Shown here: piece after piece, positions 1-8,175 of the stretch | How positions within the stretch are numbered: the first letter of the stretch is position 1 | Layout: each line of letters begins with the position of its first letter | Origin: UBA4479 sp963974935 | GTDB lineage: Bacteria > Pseudomonadota > Alphaproteobacteria > Rhodospirillales > Casp-alpha2 | NCBI GenBank assembly: GCA_963974935.1 | Contig: CAXBEV010000001.1 | Location: 248,001 to 312,000, forward strand | Direction: 5' to 3' | DNA length: 64,000 nt | Translations under genes and position numbers: made by a program | The notes under the pieces: model-generated | Told to the model about the DNA's origin: nothing | What the model saw: only the letters and a program-made list of their open reading frames with translations | Databases searched by the model: none

Positions 1-722
1 TGCTCACCGCCGACCGGCACTCGTTCTTTAAGTATATGGTCAAGTCGATTGCCGAAAAGCACGGGCTGCGCGCCACGTTTATGCCGAAGCCGTTTTCGAA
101 TCTGACCGGCAACGGCTGTCATATGCACGTCAGCGTCTGGGACAAAGCCGGCAAGAAAAACCTGTTCAGCGACCCGAAGGGCGAGCTTGGGATATCGAAG
201 CTCGGCTATCAGTTCCTAGGCGGCATGATGGCGCATGCGCAAGCGTTATGTGCGATCACCAATCCGACCGTGAACAGCTACAAGCGCATCAACGCACCGC
301 GTACCACGTCCGGCGCGACATGGTCGCCAAGCTCGATCACGTACGGCGGCAACAACCGCACGCACATGGTGCGTATTCCGGATGCCGGGCGGTTCGAGTT
401 TCGTTTGGCCGACGGTGCCGCCAATCCGTACCTGATGCCGGCTGCCGTGCTGGCGGCCGGTTTGGACGGAATCGCCAACAAAACCGATCCCGGCAAGCGC
501 CTGGATATCGATATGTACGCTGATGGACACAAGGTGAAGGGTGCTAAGAAGCTGCCGCTCAACTTGTTGGATGCGTTGCGCGCGTTGGAAAACGATAAAT
601 CTTTGGGGGATGCGCTGGGCACAGAAACGGTGTCGGCATTTGCCAAGCTCAAGCATGACGAATGGAACAGCTTCTGCCGCCACCTCACCGACTGGGAGCG
701 GGACCACACGTTGGACTGTTAG
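1..722 (+). CDS. glnT: Type III (GlnT-like) glutamine synthetase, 3' part
   Basis: Only the C-terminal part (about 239 residues) is inside the window; the reading frame is already open at base 3 and runs to a TAG at 720-722. The visible stretch has the glutamine synthetase catalytic core: the NGCHMH segment that binds metal and glutamate, NPTVNSYKR, an RTTSGATWSP segment and RFEFRLADGAANPYL. Spacing and wording resemble the GlnT family found in alphaproteobacteria, which condenses ammonia (or in some members an amine) with glutamate using ATP, rather than the main GlnA. The exact amine substrate cannot be read from sequence. The gene ends before a palindrome that separates it from the convergent DUF983 gene. 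Confidence 0.85.
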   Translation, partial: LTADRHSFFKYMVKSIAEKHGLRATFMPKPFSNLTGNGCHMHVSVWDKAGKKNLFSDPKGELGISKLGYQFLGGMMAHAQALCAITNPTVNSYKRINAPRTTSGATWSPSSITYGGNNRTHMVRIPDAGRFEFRLADGAANPYLMPAAVLAAGLDGIANKTDPGKRLDIDMYADGHKVKGAKKLPLNLLDALRALENDKSLGDALGTETVSAFAKLKHDEWNSFCRHLTDWERDHTLDC

Positions 723-756
723 GGTGCGATTCACCCCCGCACCTCCTACCCCTCTC

Positions 757-787
757 GCGTCATCCTGAACTTGATTCAGGATGACGC
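757..787. repeat. REP-like palindrome between convergent genes
   Basis: Perfect inverted repeat with 13-base arms (757-769 gcgtcatcctgaa and 775-787 ttcaggatgacgc) around the loop cttga. Short palindromes of this TCATCCTGA/TCAGGATGA type are dispersed between genes in many alphaproteobacteria. It sits in the 100-base gap between two convergent genes, where it could act as a bidirectional terminator, although no clear T-tract follows on either strand. I saw no second copy in this window. Confidence 0.6.
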
Positions 788-824
788 TCGGGGGAGAGGT
801 GCTGGGATGTCGCCCCGTTTACGC

Positions 825-1223
825 TTACGTCCCACCCGGCTTTGTCGGCTCTTCTGTGGAGCGGTAGTGGTGTTGCAGCGCGACGCCGATGCCTTTGAGG
901 CGGGGCAGCAACCATAATGTCATGAGCGTCCCGATGGGGCCCCATAAAATCACGTGCACCCAAATCGCGGGCTCGTATTTAAATTCAAACCAGACCGCGA
1001 GCGCCACCAGGATGGTGCCCAATACGAGCAGCGCCGGCACCACGGCACCATCGCCGGCGTCGTGTTCGCTCAGCACCAAGCCGCAGACGCCGCATTTGTC
1101 GACTACCTCGAGCCGGCTCTTAAACAATCGACCGCGTCCGCACCGTGGGCAACGGCCCTTGAAGCCGAGCTTGATGGTTTCGCCGATGGTGCGGATCGGA
1201 TACGCGGCGTCTGGGGCGGTCAT
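825..1223 (-). CDS. DUF983 family membrane protein with zinc-ribbon motif
   Basis: 132 residues, the usual DUF983 length. The N-terminal third carries CPRCGRG and, about 20 residues later, CGVCG, a four-cysteine zinc-ribbon-like pair. Two hydrophobic segments follow (VVPALLVLGTILVALAVWF and a second containing WVHVILWGPIGTLMTLWLLP), then a short basic tail. DUF983 proteins are typical of alphaproteobacteria, often near cytochrome oxidase genes; their role is unknown. Here it stands alone, convergent with glnT and divergent from the EamA gene. The start at 1223 has an AAGGACAGG purine-rich stretch just upstream. Confidence 0.8.
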   Translation of the reverse strand: MTAPDAAYPIRTIGETIKLGFKGRCPRCGRGRLFKSRLEVVDKCGVCGLVLSEHDAGDGAVVPALLVLGTILVALAVWFEFKYEPAIWVHVILWGPIGTLMTLWLLPRLKGIGVALQHHYRSTEEPTKPGGT

Positions 1224-1372
1224 TGGCCTGTCCTTAATTTCGTGACGTTACTTGAATATACATTTTTTAAATGTGCTTTAAAGACATCACGCATATAAGG
1301 CATAGGTCTTTTGCCGAAACAAAGGCCGGTTCGGACTTTCGGTTTGGGGGCGTGCGCAGATAGAGTGCGCGT

Positions 1373-2284
1373 ATGACAGACCGTGCTATTCCGCATCCGC
1401 CCGCCGCCGTGCTCGCCACGGCGCCGATCTTACTTGTGATCGTTGCCGGCTTCGTGCTGGCCGGTATGGATGCCATCGCTAAACACATCGGGCAGCTCGG
1501 TGTGCCGGTATTGTTGGTGTTGTGGGGGCGGTATTTCTTTCACACAGCGTTGACGTTCGTCAGCTATGCCGCGACTCGGCGTTCGTTGGATTTCTTGCGC
1601 GCGCGTAGACCCGCGCTGCAATTGATCCGCGCCGGTTGCCTGTTTGGTGCGACGACATGTTTCTATACCGCACTCACAAAAGGCATGCAGTTGGGGGATG
1701 CCGCGGCAATTCAGTTTTTAGCGCCGGTTCTGGTAACGGCGCTTTCCGGTATTTTCTTAGGCGAGCGCGTCGGTCCCCGCCGATGGACGGCGGTTGTGAT
1801 TGCGTTTGCAGGCGTGATGGTGGTCGGTCGTCCTGGCTCGGGGGTGCTCGGGTTCGTTGCGCTGCTGCCGCTGGTGACGGCGGTGTTGCTCGCGATCTAT
1901 ATGATCCTGACCCGTACTATCCGTACCCAAGACAGTGCGGCATCGACGACGTTCTACACAACAGCAGTCGGTGGCGTCGCGTTGACGCTTTTGTTGCCCT
2001 ACATCTGGCAGCCCTTGGATGCGCCGCAGTGGGGCTTGATGGTGTTGATGGGCGGCGCGGGTGCACTGGGACATTTTTTGTTGGTGCGCGCGTTCCATGC
2101 CGCCGAAGCCTCGGCGCTGGCACCGTTCACCTATGCACAAGTGGTCGGCGCGATTTTATGGGGCTTTCTCGTTTTCGCCGACGTACCAAGCGTCTGGACC
2201 CTGGTCGGCGCGTCGATGATTGTCGGCAGCGGCATCTATGTTTGGTATCGGGAAATGACCCTGGCGAAGCGCAAGCAGGCATAG
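1373..2284 (+). CDS. EamA/DMT-family transporter
   Basis: 303 residues with about ten hydrophobic segments arranged as two EamA repeats, the standard architecture of drug/metabolite exporters in the inner membrane. The first repeat includes the segment ending LAGMDAIAKHIG and the LGDAAAIQFLAPVL stretch; the second has the matching LAPFTYAQVVGAILWGFLVF segment that closes DMT exporters. Substrate cannot be inferred. The 149-base divergent gap upstream is AT-rich in its middle and holds a small palindrome, ACATTT-TTT-AAATGT at 1260-1274. A paralogous exporter lies at 29.5-30.4 kb. Confidence 0.85.
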   Translation: MTDRAIPHPPAAVLATAPILLVIVAGFVLAGMDAIAKHIGQLGVPVLLVLWGRYFFHTALTFVSYAATRRSLDFLRARRPALQLIRAGCLFGATTCFYTALTKGMQLGDAAAIQFLAPVLVTALSGIFLGERVGPRRWTAVVIAFAGVMVVGRPGSGVLGFVALLPLVTAVLLAIYMILTRTIRTQDSAASTTFYTTAVGGVALTLLLPYIWQPLDAPQWGLMVLMGGAGALGHFLLVRAFHAAEASALAPFTYAQVVGAILWGFLVFADVPSVWTLVGASMIVGSGIYVWYREMTLAKRKQA

Positions 2285-2334
2285 AGGTATTATCGGGGCT
2301 TGTCGGAAGCCGATCTGCACCGTAGAACCCGCGG

Positions 2335-4146
2335 ATGGCGCCACCACTTCTCACCCTTGGAAATATTCATCTGACCTTCGGCGGCACACCGCTGCTGGAA
2401 GGCGCAGAGATGAGCGTGCACGCCGGCGAGCGCTTGTGCCTAGTTGGTCGCAATGGATCGGGCAAGTCGACGCTGCTGAAAATCGCTGCCGGCTTGATTG
2501 AGCCAGACGAAGGCGAGGTGTTTGTGCAGCCGGATGCCACCGTCCGTTACCTGCCACAGGAACCGGATTTCGGTGGGGCTGCGACGGTCCGTGAATTTAT
2601 TGAAGCGGGGCTCGCCCCCGGTGATGACGTGCATTTGGCCGACCGGATGCTGGCCACGCTTGGCCTCAGCGGCGAAGAGAACCCAGCGCAATTGTCGGGG
2701 GGCGAGCGGCGCCGTGCCGCGATCGCCCGCGCACTGGCACCACGGCCTGACATTTTGATGCTCGATGAGCCCACCAACCACCTGGACTTGCCGGTCATCG
2801 AATGGCTGGAACGTACCCTCAAGGGCATGCGGTCCGCCATCGTCATGATTTCCCACGACCGACGGTTCTTGGAAAATTTGTCCGATGCCGTGGTGTGGCT
2901 GGATCGGGGTCGGACCATGCGGCTCGATAAAGGTTTCGGTGAATTCGAATCTTGGCGCGATGAGATTTTGGAACAGGAAACCACGGAGCGTCATAAGCTC
3001 GACCGGAAAATTCATTCGGAAATGCAATGGCTCTCCAAGGGTGTGACGGCGCGCCGGAAACGCAACATGGGCCGACTGCGCGCCTTGCATGACCTGCGCC
3101 GCCATCGCAAAGAACAGCGTGCGCAAGCGGGCGCGGTGACGATCACCGCCAGTGATGCGGAAAGCTCCGGCAAGCGGGTGATTGAGGCCCGAGGTATTTC
3201 TAAGACCTATGGTGATCGCACCGTCGTTGATGATTTTTCAATCCGTGTGTTGCGGGGTGATCGGGTCGGTATCGTCGGTCCGAACGGGGCCGGTAAGACG
3301 ACGTTGATCAGTATGTTGACCGGTGCGCTAAAACCCGACCACGGTAGTGTTAAGCTCGGCACGACATTGGAAATTGCGACCTTGGACCAGGGCCGCGAAG
3401 CATTGGCGCCGGGCACGACGTTGCAGGATGCGCTGACCGGCGGCAGCGGCGACAGCGTCACGGTCGGTGGCGAGCAGCGCCATGTGATCGGTTACATGAA
3501 AGACTTTTTGTTCGATCCCAGTCAGGCGCGGACATCTGTCTCGGCATTGTCGGGCGGTGAGCGCGGTCGATTGATGCTGGCCCGCGCCATGACGCGGCCG
3601 TCGAACCTGTTGGTATTGGACGAGCCGACCAACGACTTGGACCTCGATACCCTCGATCTATTGCAGGAAATGATTGCGGATTATGCGGGCACGGTAATCC
3701 TGGTCAGCCATGATCGGGATTTCTTGGACCGTATCGTGACGTCGACCGTGAACTACGAAGGCGATGGTCACTGGCAGGAATACGCCGGTGGCTATGCTGA
3801 TATGGTTGTGCAGCGCGGACGAGGCATGGAGGCTGCGAGCAAAGCCGAAAATAAAAAAGGCGGCGGCAGCGGGCGTAAACAGTCGGCCAGTTCACGCCCA
3901 TTCCGTGCGAAAATGACCTTTAAAGATAAACACGCACTGGAAACGCTGCCGGGCCGGATCGCGGCGCTGGAAGCTGAGATCACTCGGCTCGAAGTGGCAC
4001 TGGCCGACCCGGATCTGTTCAACCGCGACCCTGACGGCTTTCAAGATACCAGCGATGCGCTGACGCAAGCCGTTCAGGATTTGTCTGCGGCGGAAGATGA
4101 GTGGCTGCGTCTCGAAGCGTTGCGCGAAGAATTCGACGCCGGCTGA
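2335..4146 (+). CDS. uup: ABC-F family ATPase, Uup type
   Basis: 603 residues with two ABC ATPase domains and no membrane segments, so a soluble ABC-F protein. First domain: Walker A GRNGSGKS (about 38-45), signature LSGGERRR (about 120), Walker B ILMLDEP. Second domain: GPNGAGKT (about 315), LSGGERGR (about 405), VLDEPTNDLD. A charged linker joins them, and the last 80 residues form a basic, coiled-coil Uup_C-like tail, which binds DNA in known Uup proteins. Family roles include helping stalled ribosomes and suppressing transposon excision. The gene begins 50 bases after the EamA gene and may be cotranscribed with it. Confidence 0.88.
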   Translation: MAPPLLTLGNIHLTFGGTPLLEGAEMSVHAGERLCLVGRNGSGKSTLLKIAAGLIEPDEGEVFVQPDATVRYLPQEPDFGGAATVREFIEAGLAPGDDVHLADRMLATLGLSGEENPAQLSGGERRRAAIARALAPRPDILMLDEPTNHLDLPVIEWLERTLKGMRSAIVMISHDRRFLENLSDAVVWLDRGRTMRLDKGFGEFESWRDEILEQETTERHKLDRKIHSEMQWLSKGVTARRKRNMGRLRALHDLRRHRKEQRAQAGAVTITASDAESSGKRVIEARGISKTYGDRTVVDDFSIRVLRGDRVGIVGPNGAGKTTLISMLTGALKPDHGSVKLGTTLEIATLDQGREALAPGTTLQDALTGGSGDSVTVGGEQRHVIGYMKDFLFDPSQARTSVSALSGGERGRLMLARAMTRPSNLLVLDEPTNDLDLDTLDLLQEMIADYAGTVILVSHDRDFLDRIVTSTVNYEGDGHWQEYAGGYADMVVQRGRGMEAASKAENKKGGGSGRKQSASSRPFRAKMTFKDKHALETLPGRIAALEAEITRLEVALADPDLFNRDPDGFQDTSDALTQAVQDLSAAEDEWLRLEALREEFDAG

Positions 4147-4157
4147 TCTGCGCTGAA

Positions 4158-4784
4158 TTAGCGGGTTACGTCAGACACCGAGAGCGAACTCATTTCAAGC
4201 GAACGATCTGGATACACATAAAAAATGTGCCGTCCAATCTTTGCGGCCACCGTTTTGTAGGATGCCCAGGACGGGTTCACGTAATCGGCGTGATACCAAA
4301 GTGCACCATCGGTCGGGTCGCTGACGACGCCAGCATATGTCAGCCGTGCGACGGTCGAAGCGCGGCGCCACGCATCTGCTTCCACCGGAATATCTTTCTT
4401 GCCGTCGCACCACCAGGAAAACTGGCAACGGTGCTTGCGCACTTCGCCGCCCTGGCGGACGACCTCGCAGACGCCGTCTGGGAAGCGCGGATCATTGACG
4501 CGGTTCAAGGTCACGGCAGCAACGGCGAGTTGGCCCCGCATCGGTTCCGAGCGGGCCTCCCAATACACGTTCAGCGCCAAACACTGCAGCGCGGCGTCCC
4601 GATCGTTATCTTGCGCGTGGACGATGAAATTCTTGGCGTGGACAAACAGCGTGTCGATACCTGGTGTGTCTGAACCATCCTGCGCGGAGGCGTCGGAATG
4701 TACGGAATCCGTACTCCAAGTTAAAAGGCCTGCGCTGATCGTAATAAATAACGCCGCGATGGCGGCGTGCTTCATCCGTTTCAT
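4158..4784 (-). CDS. Secreted SleB-type cell wall hydrolase
   Basis: Read from the ATG at 4784, which gives a clear signal peptide (MKRMKHAAIAALFITISAG) and an AGGGA ribosome site; the frame stays open further upstream without coding character. The mature part has the Hydrolase_2/SleB fold: CLALNVYWEARSE with the catalytic glutamate, then VAAVTLNRVNDPRFP, CQFSWWCDG and a late ALWYHADYVNPSW. Enzymes of this family cleave the glycan backbone of peptidoglycan; in alphaproteobacteria they act in envelope remodelling rather than spore germination. It is convergent with uup (11-base gap) and divergent from galU. Confidence 0.82.
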   Translation of the reverse strand: MKRMKHAAIAALFITISAGLLTWSTDSVHSDASAQDGSDTPGIDTLFVHAKNFIVHAQDNDRDAALQCLALNVYWEARSEPMRGQLAVAAVTLNRVNDPRFPDGVCEVVRQGGEVRKHRCQFSWWCDGKKDIPVEADAWRRASTVARLTYAGVVSDPTDGALWYHADYVNPSWASYKTVAAKIGRHIFYVYPDRSLEMSSLSVSDVTR

Positions 4785-4919
4785 GTGTCTCGTTCCCTTG
4801 TCTATGCTTCTTCCCAGCTTGAAGCGAGACGACTGTCTAAGATTCCGCGCGTTTTTTCGGCGGTTCACATTTATAGTTAACGTTCCATATAAGGGAAGAT
4901 AGGATTAGTTCAAGACCTA

Positions 4920-4934
4920 TTGTGCACTGCACAA
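4920..4934. promoter_or_regulatory. Perfect TTGTGCA-C-TGCACAA palindrome
   Basis: A perfect 15-base palindrome in the divergent gap between the cell wall hydrolase (start 4784) and galU (start 5022). It shares the core TTGCACTGCAA-like pattern with 23575-23585 upstream of gghA. TGCA-type dyads of this kind are bound by PhaR/AniA carbon-storage regulators in alphaproteobacteria, so a storage-linked repressor is a reasonable inference. The regulator itself is not in the window. Confidence 0.4.
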
Positions 4935-5021
4935 AATATCCCTTGAATATGTTGCAATGCGGCATCACTTGTAGTGGGATAGTCAAAACACGTAACGTGC
5001 TGAAAATTTGGGGGATTATCC

Positions 5022-5888
5022 ATGAAGCCGATCCGAAAGGCCGTTTTGCCCGTCGCAGGACTAGGGACAAGATTTTTGCCGGCGACGAAGTGCATGCCTA
5101 AGGAAATGCTGCCGGTGGTCGACAAGCCGCTGATTCAATATGCGATTGAAGAAGCCTATGAGGCCGGGATCGAAGCGATCATGCTGGTCACCGGACGCGG
5201 CAAGAACCTCATGGAAGATCATTTCGATCATGCCGTCGAGTTGGAACACACGCTCGAAGCACGTGGTAAATTGAAAGAACTCGACCTGGTGCGCCAGTTC
5301 CCGGCACCCAGCAAACTCATGTACACCCGCCAGCAGGCGCCGCTCGGTCTCGGCCACGCCATTTGGTGTGCCCGTGAATTCGTCGGCACCGATCCGTTCG
5401 CGGTGATCTTGCCGGACGACTTGGTGAAGTCGGACCCCGGCTGCTTGAAGCAGATGATGGACGCGTATGCGGAGGTCGGCGGCAATATCGTCGCCGTCAC
5501 CGAAGTGCCGCGCGACCAAACCAACAAATACGGCATCCTGGACGTGGTCGAAGACGACGGCCGGCTGGCCAGCGCTAAAGGTCTGGTGGAAAAGCCGGAC
5601 CCCGCCGATGCGCCGTCGACGCTGTCGATCATCGGACGCTATATCTTGCAACACGATGTGTTCGCGCATTTAGATAAGAAAGAGACCGGCGCGGGTGGCG
5701 AGATTCAGCTCACCGACGCCATCGCGGCAACGCTCGGCGACGTGCCGTTCCACGGTCTGCGCTACAAAGGGCGCCGCTTCGATTGCGGCTCTAAGTCTGG
5801 TTTCGTTGCCGCGAACTTGGCCTATGCGTTAGACTGCGAAGACTTGGCCGACGATGTGCGCGCGGAAATCGCTGACATTATCGGCTGA
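5022..5888 (+). CDS. galU: UTP-glucose-1-phosphate uridylyltransferase
   Basis: 288 residues, normal for bacterial GalU. The nucleotide-binding signature GLGTRFLPATK sits at residues 13-23, followed by MPKEMLPVVDKPLIQYA, then GLGHAIWCA, ILPDDLV and EKPDP. It makes UDP-glucose from UTP and glucose-1-phosphate for envelope polysaccharide and other glycosyl transfers. Downstream on the same strand come the glpD remnant and the glycogen operon, so galU shares the glucose-1-phosphate node with Pgm, GlgC and GlgP. UDP-sugars are also the donor class for SenB in the selenium locus. A TGCA palindrome lies about 90 bases upstream. Confidence 0.93.
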   Translation: MKPIRKAVLPVAGLGTRFLPATKCMPKEMLPVVDKPLIQYAIEEAYEAGIEAIMLVTGRGKNLMEDHFDHAVELEHTLEARGKLKELDLVRQFPAPSKLMYTRQQAPLGLGHAIWCAREFVGTDPFAVILPDDLVKSDPGCLKQMMDAYAEVGGNIVAVTEVPRDQTNKYGILDVVEDDGRLASAKGLVEKPDPADAPSTLSIIGRYILQHDVFAHLDKKETGAGGEIQLTDAIAATLGDVPFHGLRYKGRRFDCGSKSGFVAANLAYALDCEDLADDVRAEIADIIG

Positions 5889-5890
5889 TC

Positions 5891-6632
5891 AGCGACATCA
5901 ACTTATTGACTCACTGGGGAGTGGGCTGCGGTCTCAAGATTCTGCAATGTGACAAAACCGACCTCGCGGCAGGAACTTCATCGGCCTCCACAAAGTTGAT
6001 CTACGGCGGCCAGCGAATATTTCGCAAAACCGGTTATGCCGGATGATGTGGTATGGACGTATTCAGGGGTACGACCTTTGTATAACGACGGGGATTCGTC
6101 GGCCCAAGATGTCACCCGGAATTATGTGCTTGAGCGCAGCGGCCCCGCCGAGGGTCCTGCGTTGCTGAGTATCTTCGGCGGTAAGATTACGACCTTCCGT
6201 CGGCTCGCGGGCGATGCCCTGAAAAAACTCGAAGACTGCTCCTCCGATGCAGGCCCGGAATGGACGCGGGGTGCGACGTTACCGGGCGGTGACTTCGCAA
6301 CGGACGATTTCGACGTGCTGGTCGATGCCTTGGCTGCAGGGTATCCGAAGTTGGAGGGTCGGCTTTTGCGCCGCCTTACTCGGGCCTATGGGACGCGGAC
6401 CCGGAAGTTGTTGGGGGACGCCACAGATACGGCCTCGCTGGGAACGCATTTCGGCGATACACTCTATGAACGCGAGGTGACGTATCTACAAACGGCCGAG
6501 TGGGCGAACAGCGTAGAATCCGTCTTGTGGCGCCGCTCGAAGCTCGGCCTCAAGATCGGCGATAAAGGCAAAAAGGCGTTGAAAGCCTGGTTCGATAAAA
6601 AGAAAACCGAAGCGATGTCGCCGATATCTTAA
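5891..6632 (+). pseudogene. glpD: glpD pseudogene, large internal deletion and frameshift
   Basis: Two separated pieces of aerobic glycerol-3-phosphate dehydrogenase are fused. From about 5891 one frame encodes a decayed N-terminus ending in the family stretch DLAAGTSSASTKLIYGG; the start codon and the GGGxNG FAD-binding loop are gone. At about 6010 the sequence jumps into another frame reading SEYFAKPVMPDDVVWTYSGVRPL, FGGKITTFRRLA and the C-terminal domain to 6632. Compared with E. coli GlpD, roughly 270 residues between these motifs are missing. The 198-codon open frame from 6036 is only the C-terminal third and lacks a ribosome site. The intact glpK follows 33 bases later, so glpD was once its operon partner. 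Confidence 0.85.
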
Positions 6633-6664
6633 GTCGACGGCAGATCGAGCGGGGGAGGAATGAC

Positions 6665-8173
6665 ATGAGAAAATACATCTTGGCGATTGATCAAGGCACG
6701 ACGTCATCGCGCGTTTTGATTTTTGATGCGGACTATGGGATTGTTGGTTCGGCGCAACAGGAATTCCGGCAGATTTATCCGGATTCCGGCTGGGTTGAGC
6801 ATGATCCGGAAGAAATCTGGAAATCGGTCGTCGTCACGTGCCGAGGCGCGATTGCGGACGCCGGCATTACGGCTTCGGATATTGCCGGCATCGGTATCAC
6901 CAACCAGCGTGAAACAACCGTAGTCTGGGACCGTGCCACGGGCACGCCGATCCACAACGCAATTGTCTGGCAGGACCGCCGCACCGCAGACGTGACGGCT
7001 GGTCTCAAAGCCGAGGGGTATGAAGAAACCGTGTCTGCGAAAAGCGGGCTTTTATTGGATCCGTATTTTTCCGGCTCAAAAGTTGCCTGGATTCTCGACA
7101 ATGTCGCAGGCGCGCGCCAGCGTGCCGACGCCGGAGAGCTTGCGTTTGGGACCATCGATACGTTTTTGATCTGGCGGCTGACCGGCGGTAAACGCCACGT
7201 CACCGACGCCACCAATGCCAGCCGCACGTTGCTGTACGACATTAACAAAGGGGATTGGTCGACGACGCTGATGAAAATCCTGCGCGTGCCGCGTCAGATT
7301 CTGCCGGACGTCTTGGACAGCGCCGCCGACTTCGGCGAGACACAAGCCGACATCCTCGGCAGTTCGGTTCCTATATTGGGCGTTGCCGGCGACCAGCAGG
7401 CAGCAACCATTGGTCAGGCTTGTTTTCAGCCGGGCATGCTCAAGGCGACCTACGGCACCGGATGTTTTGCTGTTTTAAATACGGGCGACAAACCCGTGCG
7501 CTCAAAGAACCGGCTTTTGACCACCATCGCCTATCAGTTGGACGGTAAACGGACGTATGCACTCGAAGGATCGATCTTCATTGCAGGCGCAGCGGTGCAG
7601 TGGTTGCGCGATGGCCTCGGCATCATTGAAAGTGCCAGCGAAACCGGCGATCTGGCGGCGCTGGCCGAGCACGATGGCGTGTATCTGGTGCCCGCGTTTG
7701 TCGGTATGGGCGCACCGTATTGGGACCCGGATTGCCGCGGCGCCATTTTTGGTCTGACCCGGGGCACGGGCCCTCGTGAATTGGCACATGCGACCTTGGA
7801 AAGTGTGTGTTTTCAGACCTTCGATCTGACCGATGCGATGCATCGTGACTGGTCGGGGGACAGTGAAACCGTGCTCCGCGTTGACGGCGGTATGGTCGCA
7901 TCTGATTGGATGCTGCAGCGCTTGGCCGATGTATTGGATGCGCCGATTGATCGACCGAAAATGCTTGAGACCACCGCGCTCGGCGCCGGCTATCTGGCTG
8001 GCATGCGCGCAGGTGTGTATGGCGATTTGGCATCTTTCGCTGCAGAGTGGGCCGTCGATCAGCGGTTTGAGCCGACAATGGAGTCCGGCGTTCGTCAGAC
8101 CCGAATTGCCGGCTGGCACGATGCGGTTCGCCGCACGCTCAGTTCGGGCACTGCACACGGCAGGAGCACCTAA
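6665..8173 (+). CDS. glpK: Glycerol kinase
   Basis: 502 residues, full family length. FGGY-kinase landmarks are intact: AIDQGTTSSR at 6-15, GWVEHDPEEIW, TNQRETTVVWDR, GTIDTFLIWRLT, a GVAGDQQAA ATP site and the late VDGGMVASDWMLQ and TALGAGYLAG. It phosphorylates glycerol to sn-glycerol-3-phosphate in the cytoplasm. A strong GGGGGAGGA ribosome site precedes the ATG. Its stop is 2 bases before glgC, so it is translated as part of the glycogen operon. Because the adjacent glpD is destroyed and ggpS is nearby, its likely role here is supplying G3P for glucosylglycerol synthesis rather than glycerol catabolism. Confidence 0.93.
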   Translation: MRKYILAIDQGTTSSRVLIFDADYGIVGSAQQEFRQIYPDSGWVEHDPEEIWKSVVVTCRGAIADAGITASDIAGIGITNQRETTVVWDRATGTPIHNAIVWQDRRTADVTAGLKAEGYEETVSAKSGLLLDPYFSGSKVAWILDNVAGARQRADAGELAFGTIDTFLIWRLTGGKRHVTDATNASRTLLYDINKGDWSTTLMKILRVPRQILPDVLDSAADFGETQADILGSSVPILGVAGDQQAATIGQACFQPGMLKATYGTGCFAVLNTGDKPVRSKNRLLTTIAYQLDGKRTYALEGSIFIAGAAVQWLRDGLGIIESASETGDLAALAEHDGVYLVPAFVGMGAPYWDPDCRGAIFGLTRGTGPRELAHATLESVCFQTFDLTDAMHRDWSGDSETVLRVDGGMVASDWMLQRLADVLDAPIDRPKMLETTALGAGYLAGMRAGVYGDLASFAAEWAVDQRFEPTMESGVRQTRIAGWHDAVRRTLSSGTAHGRST

Positions 8174-8175
8174 AA

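Noticed and set aside
6036..6632. Independent 198-residue protein
   Set aside because: It is the C-terminal third of GlpD, lacks a ribosome site, and continues homology upstream of its ATG to the deletion junction.
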